Notes under the pieces: generated by a model
What the model saw: only the letters and a program-made list of their open reading frames with translations
The model's database searches: none
Told to the model about the DNA's origin: nothing
In this document: in pieces, positions 1 to 13,300 of the stretch
How the letters are laid out: each line of letters starts with the position of its first letter
How positions within the stretch are numbered: position 1 is the first letter of the stretch
Program-made: the position numbers and the translations under genes
DNA from: Congeria kusceri
Lineage: Eukaryota > Mollusca > Bivalvia > Myida > Dreissenidae
Length of the DNA: 64,000 nucleotides
Direction of reading: 5' to 3'
NCBI GenBank assembly: GCA_027627225.1
Contig: CM051027.1
Location: 86,429,951 to 86,493,950, forward strand

Positions 1-960
1 TGCCCAATCTTCATGAAACTTGGTCAGAACATTTGTCCCAATGATATCTCAGCCGAGTTCAAATCTGGGTCATGTGGGGTCAAAAACTAGGTCAGTAGGT
101 CGAATTGAAGAAAAAGCCTGTTTACACTCCAGAAGTCACATTTTTTGCCCAATCTTAATGAAACTTGGTCAGAGCATTTGTCCCAATTATATCTGGGCCG
201 AGTTCGAATCTGGGTAATGTGGGGTCAAAAACTACGTCCCAAGTTAAAAGTGAAGAAAAAACTTGTTAATACTCTGGAAGTCACATTTTTGGCCAAATCT
301 TCATGGAACTTGGTCAGAATATTTGTTTGATGATATCTCTGCCGAGTTCGAAAATGGTTCTGCTCCGTTGAAAACATGGCCGCCAGGGGACAGGGCAGTT
401 GTCCTTATTTGGCTATAGAAAAAGCTTGTTTACACTCTAGAAGTCACATTTTTTGCCCAATCAACATGAAACTTACTCAGAACCTTCGTTCTTATTACAT
501 CTTGGCTGAGTTTGATAATAGTTCCACTCTGCTGAAAAACGTGACCGTCATGGGGGCGGGGGGCAGTTTTCCTTATATGGGTATAATAAAAAGGTTGTGA
601 ACACTCTAAAGGCCACATTTATTGCCCACTCTTCATGACAATTGCCCAGATCCATTGTTCTAATGATATCTCGGCGGAGTTTGAAATGGCTCATGTGTGG
701 TCAAAAACTAGGTCACTAGGTCAAATAGAAAAAAAAGTGAAAACTCTAGTTTTGCCTAATCTAATTGAAAATTGCTCAGAACATTTATTTCAATAATATT
801 ATCGGACAAGTTCGAAACTGGGTCATGTGGGGTAAATAACTCGGTCACTATGGCAAAATTGAACAACAAGCTTTAAAACATTCTTTAAAACATTTATAGG
901 CCAATCATCACAAAACTTGCCCAGAACAGTTTAGTTCCTTAGCGTCTCAGGTGAGCGACC
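1..960 (+). repeat. Decayed tandem repeat of about 140 bp, 6-7 units
   Basis: Units containing cccaatcttcatgaaacttg, gagttcgaatctgggt and ggggtcaaaaactaggtc recur near 1, 145, 290, 455, 625 and 755, with increasing divergence. The array ends near 945 with ctcaggtgagcgacctaggg, the same end motif seen at the boundaries of the elements at 45921 and 49297. It lies in a KIF17 intron. Confidence 0.8.
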
Positions 961-1160
961 TAGGGCCTTTTAAAACCTTGAATCTTAAAAAAAACCCACC
1001 AAAATAAAGACTATTTATTGTGCAAGCATTATACAGGAAATGGTCAAAATTAACAAATTGTAAGAATATATGTAATGGCTGTAATATGTATGCTACTAAA
1101 ATGTAGGTCCATTGTTTGAATTGTATGATATGATCTTTATACGAACATTGCGTCTTTCAG

Positions 1161-1330
1161 AGCGTTTGACCACATTTTTGAGACAGTATCACTGGCAGAG
1201 AAAACCAAGTTTCTCATCCATGCATCCTACTGTGAGATTTACAATGAAGAAATTCGCGACTTGCTCGGCAAGGACATCAAGTGCAAACTGGAGCTGCATG
1301 AACACCCCGAGAAAGGAGTCTATGTGAATG
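1161..1330 (+). CDS. KIF17: KIF17 exon, motor domain (beta4-alpha2 region)
   Basis: Acceptor tttcag at 1155-1160, donor gtaata at 1331. The exon encodes [20 protein letters not shown], then [15 protein letters not shown] and the [10 protein letters not shown] loop, all typical of kinesin-2 motors. It enters at the last base of a codon and leaves after one base (G). It is the first coding exon inside the window. Confidence 0.93.
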
Positions 1331-4300
1331 GTAATAGTTGTTAATAGCATGTTCTCTGTTGTGCAAATAGCTATTTAGCATAGAATAGACGTTGTCATAA
1401 ATTCCACTAATGAATTGCTGTTAAATGCAAAATGCTATATTTGATTATGATGCAAAATTATTCAATTGCAACTGTATCAAGGAAGTAAAGTCAATGGCTA
1501 TTGTAATTTTATACATTTACGGGACTTCATTTCATACAACTTTATGTATTAAAGCCGACTCAAATATAAAGCTTTTAATCTAAATACATTTGTAAAGAAA
1601 TAATAAAACCAAACTTTCTGAGGGTATTCACTCGCTCAATTTTACTGTTGCAAACAATTTCATTGAAGTCAGTAAATGGAATGGCCAGTGGGTCCAGTCT
1701 ATAACAGTTGAACTACCACATCATGTTTTCCTGCACCTAGGCCTGTCCCAGCACCCAGTGCACCATGTGGTTGAATGCAACAAGATCATGGAGAAAGGCT
1801 GGAAGAACCGCTCCACCGGCGCCACCCTGATGAACGCAGACTCCTCCCGCAGTCACTCCATATTCACTATCATGCTGGAAATGATGACCCCCGATGAAGA
1901 AGGCGAGGAGCATATACGAGCAGGCAAACTCAACCTGGTCGATTTGGCTGGGAGCGAAAGACAAGCAAAAACTGGTAACAAATTGACCATACCTCTTTGT
2001 TTTTTCTTGTTGTTTTGTTTGTTGCATTTATGGTGATTTTTATTCATCACAAGTATTAAATTGCTTATATAGTGTGTTATATAGTTTGATACAACATTTT
2101 AATAGATATATCCATGCTCTACGTTTTTATTAATCAACTGTTTGAAATTGATCATAGTTTAATAACCAATCAACTGTATAATAAAATAGCATGTTTTCTA
2201 TAGCATTCAAACTTTTTCTTATCAGTTTGTAAACTTTTTGACTTGTCAATCTCTATCTGTTAAGAGTCCTTGATGATTAAAATAAGCACCTGTAATCTGC
2301 ATTCTCTGCCTGTATAACTGCACTTTGTTATCAGCAAATTTATGTTTTCGAGTGACTGATTACAGTAAAAAATACTTTATCCAACCAATGCAAACTAAAA
2401 AAAAAAAAATTTATCCAACCAATGCAAACTTCTTATTTATTATATAACTGATAATAAGAAGAAAAAGACTTCACAAACTCAGGAAGAAAAAGCTGATGAT
2501 TGTATATATTGATTTTTGTCAAGTCTTGCTTTACCAATAATAATAATGATAATAAATGTATTGTGATGTGATAATGAAAATAATATAATAATTATAATAA
2601 CATAAGCATTAACATTATTATTATTAATATTATTATTATTATTATTATTAGTAGTAGTAGTAGTATTATTATTCACATAATATCCCTTTACTAAAGGTGC
2701 CACTGGTGACCGTCTGAAGGAGGCTACTAAGATCAACCTGTCCCTGTCTGCGCTGGGTAACGTGATTTCAGCCTTGGTGGATGGCAAGTCCAAGCACATC
2801 CCGTACAGAGACTCCAAACTGACCCGTCTGCTTCAGGACTCCCTGGGCGGCAACACAAAGACTCTCATGGTGGCCTGCCTGTCCCCAGCAGACAACAACT
2901 ATGACGAGTCCCTCAGCACTCTTAGATATGCCAACCGGTTAGTGCTGGTTAACAATAAGGTATTAAGCAGGGTTGGAAAGATGTAATATTTTCTGACAAT
3001 TTTTGAATAATACCTTCTTTTGGCATTTGGCAATGCAAAAATAAAATGTGGCACGTCATGAGAAAACCGGTCTTAATGCATGTGCGTAAAGTGTCGTCCC
3101 GGATCAGCCTGTGCAGTCCGTCGAAAGTGGATTTATGGTTAGAAGAGACCTCCTTGAAACAGAAAATACCATAAAATCGGAAAGTGCCATCCCGGATTAG
3201 ACTGTGCAGACTGCACAGGCTAATCCGGGCCGACACTTTACGCACATGCATTAAGACCGGTTTTCTCACGACGGCCACAAATAGTAAATTCTGGTCAAAG
3301 TTCAATTGTCGTACAAGCTCTTTGACGAGGATTATTTATTTCACCAACCCTGTTTAGCATCACAAATAACCATATCCATACAGTAAACCATGTTTGAGGA
3401 AGGCAAAATTTGTATTGAGTTAAATGATGACTGAAAAAAACAAAATATTGTTTTCATCCCAATGTTTTCAGTGTTTCTTTTGTCTTTGTTCTGGAAAAGT
3501 GCATAGAATTATAATTTAAAACATTATGTTTTCTGACATATTTGTTATCCCAACAAGAACAGTTGATAAATGTCACATAAGAATTTCGCTTTACTTTACT
3601 ATTTTACTATTAATTTTTTTTAAGTATTTTAAATATGTGGCTCAGCACAATCATTTCTATGTTCAGGACTCTCACAGTAACATAAGACACTTTTTGGACA
3701 TATTACTTTATGACTATGACGAGAAAACAAAAGTGAAATTGTAAATTTGACCGTATATGCCATTTCAGAGCAAAGAATATTAAAAACAAGCCGAAGATCA
3801 ATGAGGACCCTAAGGACGCCCTGTTGAGACAGTACCAGGAGGAGATTGAGCGGTTGAAGGCCATGCTCATGGGACAGATCCCTGTACCTGACGGGGGATT
3901 TCAAGGTACGATTCATCACAAGCAGTGTTTTATTGTTACACACCCTTGTTTTCAGTACTGTCTTGATATATACAGTCATGTACTAGTGGTTAGAGAGGCT
4001 AAAGGTCATGCTCATGGGACAGATCCGTGTACCAGACGAGGGATTTCAAGGTACGATTCATCACAAGCAGCATTTTATTGTTACACACCCTTGTGTTGAA
4101 TTGCTGTTTTGATATATACATGTACTAGTGGTAGAGGTGTTGAATGCCATGTTTATGGGACAGAACCCAGTATGGGGCAGGGGATTTCAAGGTACAATTC
4201 ATAGCAAGCAGCATTTAAGTGTTCAAATGAAAAACACACCTCTGGAATAGTGTACTGTTTTATGATTTATAAACATGTACTAGTGGTAGTATGTTGTTTG

Positions 4301-7300
4301 TTTGATTCTTAAAAAACAATACAAATACTGATATGATACATTTCTTACGGGTACATTTATACCACTCACTTTTATCATTAGTTTTAATTAACTCAACTAA
4401 AACTAAACAAACCCAGGTGGCATACATCTATGATATATTATTGTTATTGCAGTGGTGGATGTAGGGAATTATATACAGAAATTTACTACTTCTGGTTTTA
4501 TATATTTCAATATCTGTCCATGTGGTATTGGCATAAAATTAAGTCACAATTGTTTATAATTAAAGTTGTCTTCAGTATATCCCTTAAAATTTCCCATAGT
4601 ACAGCTTATTATACTCTTACTGGATAGATTCATTACGATTATGAAACCGACATGATTGAGGCGCGTCGTTGGAAAACCGGACTTAATGCATGTTCGTAAA
4701 GTGTCGTCCCGGATTAGCCTGTGCAGACTGCACAGGCTAATCCGGGACGACACTTTACGCATATGCATTAAGTCTGGTTTTCCCACGACACGCCTCAATT
4801 GTTTTCCTACGTTTACAGTGGGGATGATTGGAGAGTCAAATCAGTCACACAGCTCTCAGTCCAATGATGATCAGGCTAGAATACAGCTGGAGGAGGAAAA
4901 ACAGAAAATAAAAGAGGTGAGTTTGTAGTAAAATGTTTGTTTTGTCATGCTTACATGGAGATTTACCAACAGGATACTCAATAATGATTGCAAAATGTGT
5001 AATATGTAATACTGTAACACTAATAAAGATATTGAAATGAAATGGGAGATTTTCATTCATGTAATATATATTTACACGATTTTTTAAATATAATACATAT
5101 GAGGGGTGTAGTAGGAAACCTGGACTTAATACGACACTTTACGCACATGCATTGAGACCGGTTTTCCAAAGTATGACCCAATGTCAGAGACTGACTTTGT
5201 GATATTGTTCCAGGAGTATGACCAAATGTCAGTGACTGACTGTGTGTTGTTGTTTCATGAGTATGACCAAATGTCAGTGACTGACTTTGTGTTGTTGTTT
5301 TGAGAGTATGACCGATTGTCAGTGACTGACTGTGTGTTGTTGTTTCAGGAGTATAACCAAATGTCAGTGACTTACTGTGTGTTGTTGTTTCAGGAGTATG
5401 ACGAAATGTCAGTGACTGACTGTGTGTTGTTGTTTCAGGAGTATGACCAAATGTCGGTGACTGTGTGTTGTTGTTCCAGGAGTATGACCAAATGTCAGTG
5501 ACTGACTGTGTGTTGTTGTTTCAGGAGTATGACCAAATGTCATTGACTGTGTGTTGTGTTGTTTCATGAGTATGACCAAATGTCAGTGACTGGCTGTGTG
5601 TTGTTGTTTCAGGAGTATGACCAAATGTCAGTGACGGACAGTGTGTTGTTGTTTCAGGAGTATGACCAAATGTCAGTGACTGACTGTGTGTTGTTGTTTC
5701 AGGAGTATGACCAAATGTCAGTGACTGACTGTGTGTTGTTGTTTCAGGAGTATGACCAAATGTCAGTGACTGACTGTGTTGTTGTTTCAGGAGTATGACC
5801 AAATGTCAGTGACTGACTGTGTGTTGTTGTTTCAGGAGTATGACCAAATGTCAGTGACTGACTGTGTGTGTTGTTGTTTCAGGAGTATGACCAAATGTCA
5901 GTGACTGACTGTGTTGTTGTTTCAGGAGTATGACCAAATGTCAGTGACTGACTGTGTTGTTGTTCCAGGAGTATGACCAGATGTCAGTGACTGACTGTGT
6001 TGTTGTTTCAGGAGTATGACCAAATGTCAGTGACTGACTGTATGCTGTTGTTTCAGGAGTATGACCAAATGTCAGTGACTGACTGTGTTGTTGTTTCAGG
6101 AGTTTGACCGCAAGCTGGAGGAGATGCAGGAGCAGTACGAGCAGGAGAAGGTGAGCAAGAACAGGCTGGAGCAGGACATGAACAAACTCAAGGCCTTCTA
6201 CGACAACAAGCTGCTCAACCTCAATGTCCAGATCGAGAAACTGCCCACCACCCAAGAAAGTAGGTAGCCCTTGGCTTCCAGTGGCATCTTATCTTGTATC
6301 ATATTCATATTTGCCGTCCTAAGGATTGCACCTTGTCATGTATCATATTCATATTTGCCGTCCTAAGGATTGCACCTTGTCATGTATCATATTCATATTT
6401 GCCGTCCTAAGGATTGCACCTTGTCATGTATCATATTCATATTTGCCGTCCTAAGGATTGCACCTTGTCATGTATCATATTCATATTTGCCGTCCTAAGG
6501 ATTGCACCTTGTCATGTATCATATTCATATTTGCCGTCCTAAGGATTGCACCTTGTCATGTATCATATTCATATTTGCCGTCCTAAGGATTGCACCTTGT
6601 CTTGTATCATATTCATATTTGCCGTCCTAAGGATTGCACCTTGTCATGTATCATATTCATATTTGCCGTCCTAAGGATTGCACCTTGTCATGTATCATAT
6701 TCATATTTGCCGTCTTAAGGATTGCACCTTGTCATGTATCATATTCATATTTGCCGTCCTAAGGATTGCACCTTGTCATGTATCATATTCATATTTGCCG
6801 TCCTAAGGATTGCACCTTGTCATGTATCATATTCATATTTGCCATCCTAAGGATTGCACCTTGTCATGTATCATATTCATATTTACCATCCTAAGGATTG
6901 CACCTTGTCACGTATCATATTCATATTTGCCGTCCTAAGGATTGCACCTTGTCATGTATCATATTCATATTTGCCGTCCTAAGGATTGCACCTTGTCATG
7001 TATCATATTCATATTTGCCGTCCTAAGGATTGCACCTTGTCATGTATCATATTCATATTTCCGTCCTAAGGATTGCACCTTGTCATGTATCATATTCATA
7101 TTTGCCGTCCTAAGGATTGCACCTTGTCATGTATCATATTCATATTTGCCGTCCTAAGGATTGCACCTTGTCATGTATCATATTCATATTTGCCATCCTA
7201 AGGATTGCACCTTGTCATGTATCATATTCATATCTGTCATCCTAAGGATTGCACCTTGTCATGTATCATATTTATATCTGTCATCCTAAGGATAATGGTA

Positions 7301-10300
7301 AAGTTAACAGGTTCTAATTTGTGGATTGTTACATGTACATTTAAATGCATACTGAAAACTTATTTCTGATAACCGACTTTGATTAAACTAAATCTGAATG
7401 TTATTTTTTATAATCACACATTCTGTAGTTATGCACTAGGATAGTTTTTGGTTTGGAATTCATGATGCATGGTTTCATAAAAAAAAACAGAAGAGATGAT
7501 TTTGCTAAATGGAATATTTGCACTTTGTTAGGTAAATTAAGTATGCACTCCTGCTTATCAACATAATAATTTTGCTTTTAGAGTTGTTTTCCTGCTCACG
7601 AAATCCTTTCGTCATCATTGTACCTTACTTCCGTTGCATTGTGGGCATAACTGAGTCTTCATGTCCTTATGTAGTACAGTGTTGTGCAAAATGACTGACA
7701 GAAACTCATTTGTGTATAATACTAGTAATACCTTTGGACATAATTTACTGACACATGTTTTCTTTATGTAACATTATAATTTCAAGATTAGAACTTTCAA
7801 AAGATATTGTGTAGAAATCTAGAATTCATTGGATTCACGCTGTATGTCTGTACCAACAGAACGTAATATTGACCATCAGCAAATGCGTATGCTGGCCTTC
7901 CAAAACTTCATGGAAGCTTTCAAGATCGCCAGTGACCCAAATAAGGCCCCTCAGGGTCAAAGTAAAGGTGACAGTACAATAACCACGGCCCATTTAGACT
8001 ATGTGTATAGTGTAGTGACCCAAAATGGGTGACAGTAAATGCTTCTGTTAATGATAGTGTGTCGTCTTAATGCTTCAGATTATTGTTTAGAAAGAACACA
8101 ATTGATAAGTAAACATACAAGTTAAGTAAATCGTGAAAAACGAAAATATTTTTAATGTAATATATGTCAAAATGAGAATTACATTTACAATAGTTAAACA
8201 TTCCTTTGTATTGTCATTGTTTGTTATAAGACCAACATTCGAGTAGTTGTTGATTTGTTGTATTATAATGAACAAAACATGATTATTTTCATATCTTACA
8301 TGACAATATTTATTGTCACCCAATTTTGGTAGATTATTTTCAATGGGTCTTTTTATTATTAGAGACATAGATATCAGGCTACATGTTAACTATTAATCAA
8401 TTCTGCTAGAAATAATCACTTTCAGTATTCATTTATTTATTGCATATAACAGGAAAAATGAAAAATCCAGGAGCTATGTCAATGCATATGGAAACTTGTA
8501 GTCATATGCATATTTGTATGCATATTTATTCATTTTGCCACAGCAATAATTTAGATTTTTTTTGTAGAGTAGAATATTTATTTGGATTTTAACCTAACAG
8601 TCATACTGCTTTTAGCTTTGACTTTAAATTCTTGTAAGATTTTATTAGAACAGAAACATTGTTTTCTTATTGATAAATTGTTTATTTAGGGTAATTGAAA
8701 TGTAAATACTTTGATCAGTGTTAGCTAATATCTTTTAAGAATAAGGGACAATATTACCATTGCATCAGTCAACACTGCTTCAGTTTTCTAGCACATTGTG
8801 TAAGAAAATAGTGGTTTTCAATTTCACCTCGGGTCTTCCCAGAAAGTAGACAACCACATTAGTAAACGTGTGATGTTTCAATGACCCTTCACCTTTTTGC
8901 AAGTTATTGACAATAGTGTACTTTCTTCAGTACGTTCATATTTTTAATATAAATATAATTATTATTATATTATTATACACATATTATGCACTTAATTTCA
9001 TTCTTGAAATTATTTTAAAATATGTAAATGAATTAACTATGTTAATAAACTTTCATTAGAATTTATTACATTAAAGACCAAATTATGTTAATAACCTTTC
9101 ATTAAAATGTATGACATTAAACGCAATATGGAACCAACAAAATTCTGTTGGAGATATGACCAGTGTGTTACCTAAATCAAGGTCTTGTTGTCGAGCCCGC
9201 CTGCGGTCAGCTTGACTTAGTTGTCTCAATGGCGGTTCGGTGTATGTGCGTGAGTGCGTGCGTCCGTCCGTCCGATCTTGTATGGAATGTAACTTCCTCG
9301 TTAATCAGGCAATTTTAAATAACTTTCCACAAATGTTCACCATGTGCAGACGGCATGTCGCGCGCTAGACCTGTGTCCCTAGCTCAAAGGTCAAGGTCAC
9401 ACTTAGAGGTCAAAGGTCAAATATGGGCATAAAACGGCTTGTTCGGACTGTAACTTCATCATTTATCAGGCAATTTTAAAATAACTTGCCACAAATATTC
9501 AGCATGTGGAGACGGCATGTTGCACGCAAGACCTGCGTCCCTAGCTCAAAGGTCAAGGTCACACTTAGACGTCAAAGGTCAAATATATGCATAATACAGT
9601 TTGTTCGGACTGTTGATTCATTATTCATCTGGGAATTTAAATTAACTTGCCACAATTGTTCACCATGTGGAGACTGAGTGTCGCACACAAGAACTGTTTC
9701 CCTAGCTCAAAGGTCAAGGTCGCACTTTGAGGTAAAAGGAGAAGATTTGCTTGTTAGAATATGAGATTTTAATATAATTTGCAATACAAGTTGCTTTCTC
9801 AACAATGGGCTCGACATGTTGCCAACAGGCATCTAGTTTCAAAGAACACAGTAGCCAGAAGAGCTGTAGTGGAACAGATGAGTAATAGTATTTTTCTTAG
9901 CAGCTTTTTTGAGAAAGTTCTTCAATATCAGTCAACAGTTTACATGTTGTTTATGTCCCATTGCGAAAAACGAGGGTAAATATTTCCCGTGATAAAAATA
10001 TTAGTTCATCTTGTTGGATCCATTCATTTATATTTGCCTTTTTTTATTTGACTCAAAACCATGTTTCTTCGTTCAAACTTAAAATTCGGGCCATCACTAT
10101 ACTTAGACAACATTTACTGTGCAAGACCTACTTGTGATTTGTGTAACTTAGACCATTAAAACATATTTTAATAGTTTTTGGTGATGGTAAGTATTAGATT
10201 TTGTGTATGAATGCAACATTCACATTTGAGGATTTTACGACATTTTTGCATCAGTTCTTTTCTTCATTTTTTCCATCTTATCTTCAGTTCTGTTGGTTTC

Positions 10301-13300
10301 TTTCATTTCAGCTTTAGTTTACTGCACTGAGTTATTCTGCAAAGCACAATAAAACAAATATAATCAGAGACAATCGGTTGTTTTGATGCACAGTTGTACA
10401 ATATAAATATGCTCCTGTTAAATTATTATGAACCGACTAGTTAGCATATTGATTATCGCTTTTGAGATATTTGTTGATTCATAATATTGGCTGTAAATGA
10501 AGAGTTTTTAAATCAGAGTCATGACTTTTTCTCTGTTTGATTGCTGCCAAATAGAAATTGAAATGTGGGAATATCCGTTTAGTATGAATGCAAATTTCGG
10601 TTAACAAAAAACGATACAAAAAAGACATTTGTAAATTTTAACACCGACAGCTTGTTTTGTTCAGATAATTTTTTTTCTCAAAAGCCATTTTGTTAAAATG
10701 TTAGTTCTTAAAACTGCTGAATTTCTGAAGTTTGACAATACAATTAGGCCTAAAATAAATGTATATATGTTTTGCCTTTCGAAACCCATGAAAATAAAGA
10801 GATAATCAGTAGATGAAAAAAACGACTGTGTTGTATACTTTAAAACCTTACTTAAAAAAGCAGACAAAGGCTACTTGTTTTAGACAGAAAGGCAATTACA
10901 AATACCTTTAAATATCTGTGTACATTGCAAAATTCTGTTTAAGCATGCAGAAAAATACAGTCGTGGGAAAAGTTGAGAATCATTTCAGCGCCATGTGTTA
11001 CTCATTATTGTAATAGATATATTTTCCTCTTTTGTGTAATTTTGTCATGTGTTACTCGATCATTATTGGAATGGTTATTAGGGCCCCGCAATTTTTTTGC
11101 GGGTGCCCTATAGTAATCACCCTGTCTGTCTGTCCGTCCGTCTGTCCGTCCACATTTTTAATGTTTTTCTTTCATAACTTCAAAATCTTTTCAGCTATTA
11201 ATTTGAAACTTCATGGGTGGATAGATCTCATTAAGGAGAAGTGCAGTGAACAAAAAGCATTTCTCTGCACTTCATTGTTCTGGAGTTAGTGCCCTTTGTT
11301 AATTTTTCATACTTTGTTTTTCCCTGGAGCATAATTCTTAGACTATAAGAGGTATTAACTTGAAACTTCATAGGTGGATAGATCTCATTGAGGAGAAGTG
11401 CAGTGCACAAGAACCATTACTCTGCACTTCATAATTCTGGAGTTATTGCCCTTTGTTAAACTTGAGAACGAATGAAACTTCATCCATAGATACCTTATAT
11501 CGGGACCTGGCTTGGGATTACATAGGGGGTGGATGGGGTCTCTGTCAAGGTCACCGTTACAAAAAATAGAAAAATGGTTTCCGCTCAATTACTCGAGAAC
11601 GAATTGAGCTATTGTAATTCAACTTCATACATAGATACCTTTTATCAAGACATCGCTTGGGATTGCATATGGAGTGGGTGGGATCAAGGTCAAGGTCACC
11701 ATTACTAAAAATAGAAAAACGGTTTCTTCTCAATTACTCAATAACAGATTGAGCTACTACAACGACATACCCTAATCAAATAACCTAAAGTTTTCTTCCA
11801 CCCTCACCTTCAAACATGCTATCATTCGAGGCCCTCTGCCACTCCTGTGACAAAGCTCTAGTGTTCTCCTGTTTTGCGTAATTGTGTTAGATTTACAGCT
11901 TTCATTCGCTTTGTCTTGAATATTTTAACTAGGGATGGACCGAATACTGAAATTAATATTCGAATATTCGTTTTAGGTATTCGAATATATTCGAATATTC
12001 ATTTTGTAAATACTACTGTATACGGCACTCTGTCCGAATATTTACCTATCCGAAATATGTATACTACTTGTACGTAGTTGTTTTACCTTGTTTCAGTGGT
12101 AAATGAGCGATATAACTTAGTGAGTGTTAGGCAAATATAAAGAAATGTAAGATATTGTTAAATGTATTGTTAATTAATTTGTTAATCGTTCCGTACACTT
12201 AATTCTCATTACATAGATAGGGAAAGATCTAGGATCACAAAAGGTACAGGGTGCTGCTAAAAAGGAGCAGGGTGGAAAGCAAGACCAGTTTGTTGGAATG
12301 TTCTAATATTTAGCTTCATCCAGGGTTTTCATGAGTTTAATGCTTCTATTTAAGGTTTTTAAGCATTGCCTATTCTTTTGTCATTTAATATTTGCAAAAA
12401 TATTAAATTTCAAAAGATATTAAACATTTCTGTGTTGAGGAGCCCAGAGGGGCAGCAGGGGGGAACCAAAAAGGAGCAGGGTGCTGCGCCCTGCTATTTT
12501 GCACTAGATATTTCCCTACATAGATTACACGTTGCCTGGGTTTTGTCTAATGACCCCGTAAAGTACTTCCAAGCACATGATGGTGGCATTGTTTATTAAT
12601 CAAGACTCATGTATAATATACGGTGTTGATATAATTGAGAATAATTAACAAGTGACGTATATTAAGATTGACCAGATCATGCTAATTTTGTTAAAGAAAT
12701 TGATTGGCTGATAATAGATCAATTTTGATTGGTTTACTTAGAGAGCAATTGTAATTTACTGTAAACAAGTTAACCGTATAGATGTCACTTAAGGACTATA
12801 AACAACAACGTACGCCTTGTGCAAACTGTGAAACCGTGATCACAACATAACCCAGTTTTGTTATTAGTGGATACAATGCGTCATATTCGCACCTCCTACA
12901 AACAGTTAATTCGCGGCCCTTGTAAAGACGTGGCCCCCCTGCCAATTATAAATTGTCGTTAATTGGACATGTTTGGCATGTGTTGCAAAAACGTTACACT
13001 GCCCCCTCCCACTTGCTAGGCAGGAACTACGACTGGAATTCATGTTAACTTTGCAATTAAACTGGAAAAAAACATTTTTTAAAAAGAAATTTTGTTCATT
13101 AAATAAATTTGAAAATCAAATATTCGTTTTCGTTTTTTTATATTAGAATATTATCTGATATTCGAATATTCGGTCCCATCCCTAATTTAGACACATTTTT
13201 TTAAATCTATGTTGAAAAAAAAAAACTTGTCATGGAAAGGTTGGTCTTTGGAAGAGAAATAAAAATTTATATTAGGCTTTAACAACTTTCTACCTGGCTT

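Noticed and set aside
1112..1327. Frame starting at 1112 as a small gene
   Set aside because: It overlaps the motor exon in the wrong frame; the kinesin frame with splice sites is clearly correct.
5316..5802. Open frames on both strands encoding a repetitive 15-residue peptide
   Set aside because: They arise because most repeat units are 45 bp; they lack independent coding evidence and break in 43-bp units.
5171..7292. Regular direct repeats that could suggest a CRISPR array
   Set aside because: Units are head-to-tail without unique spacers, in an animal gene intron; they are minisatellites.
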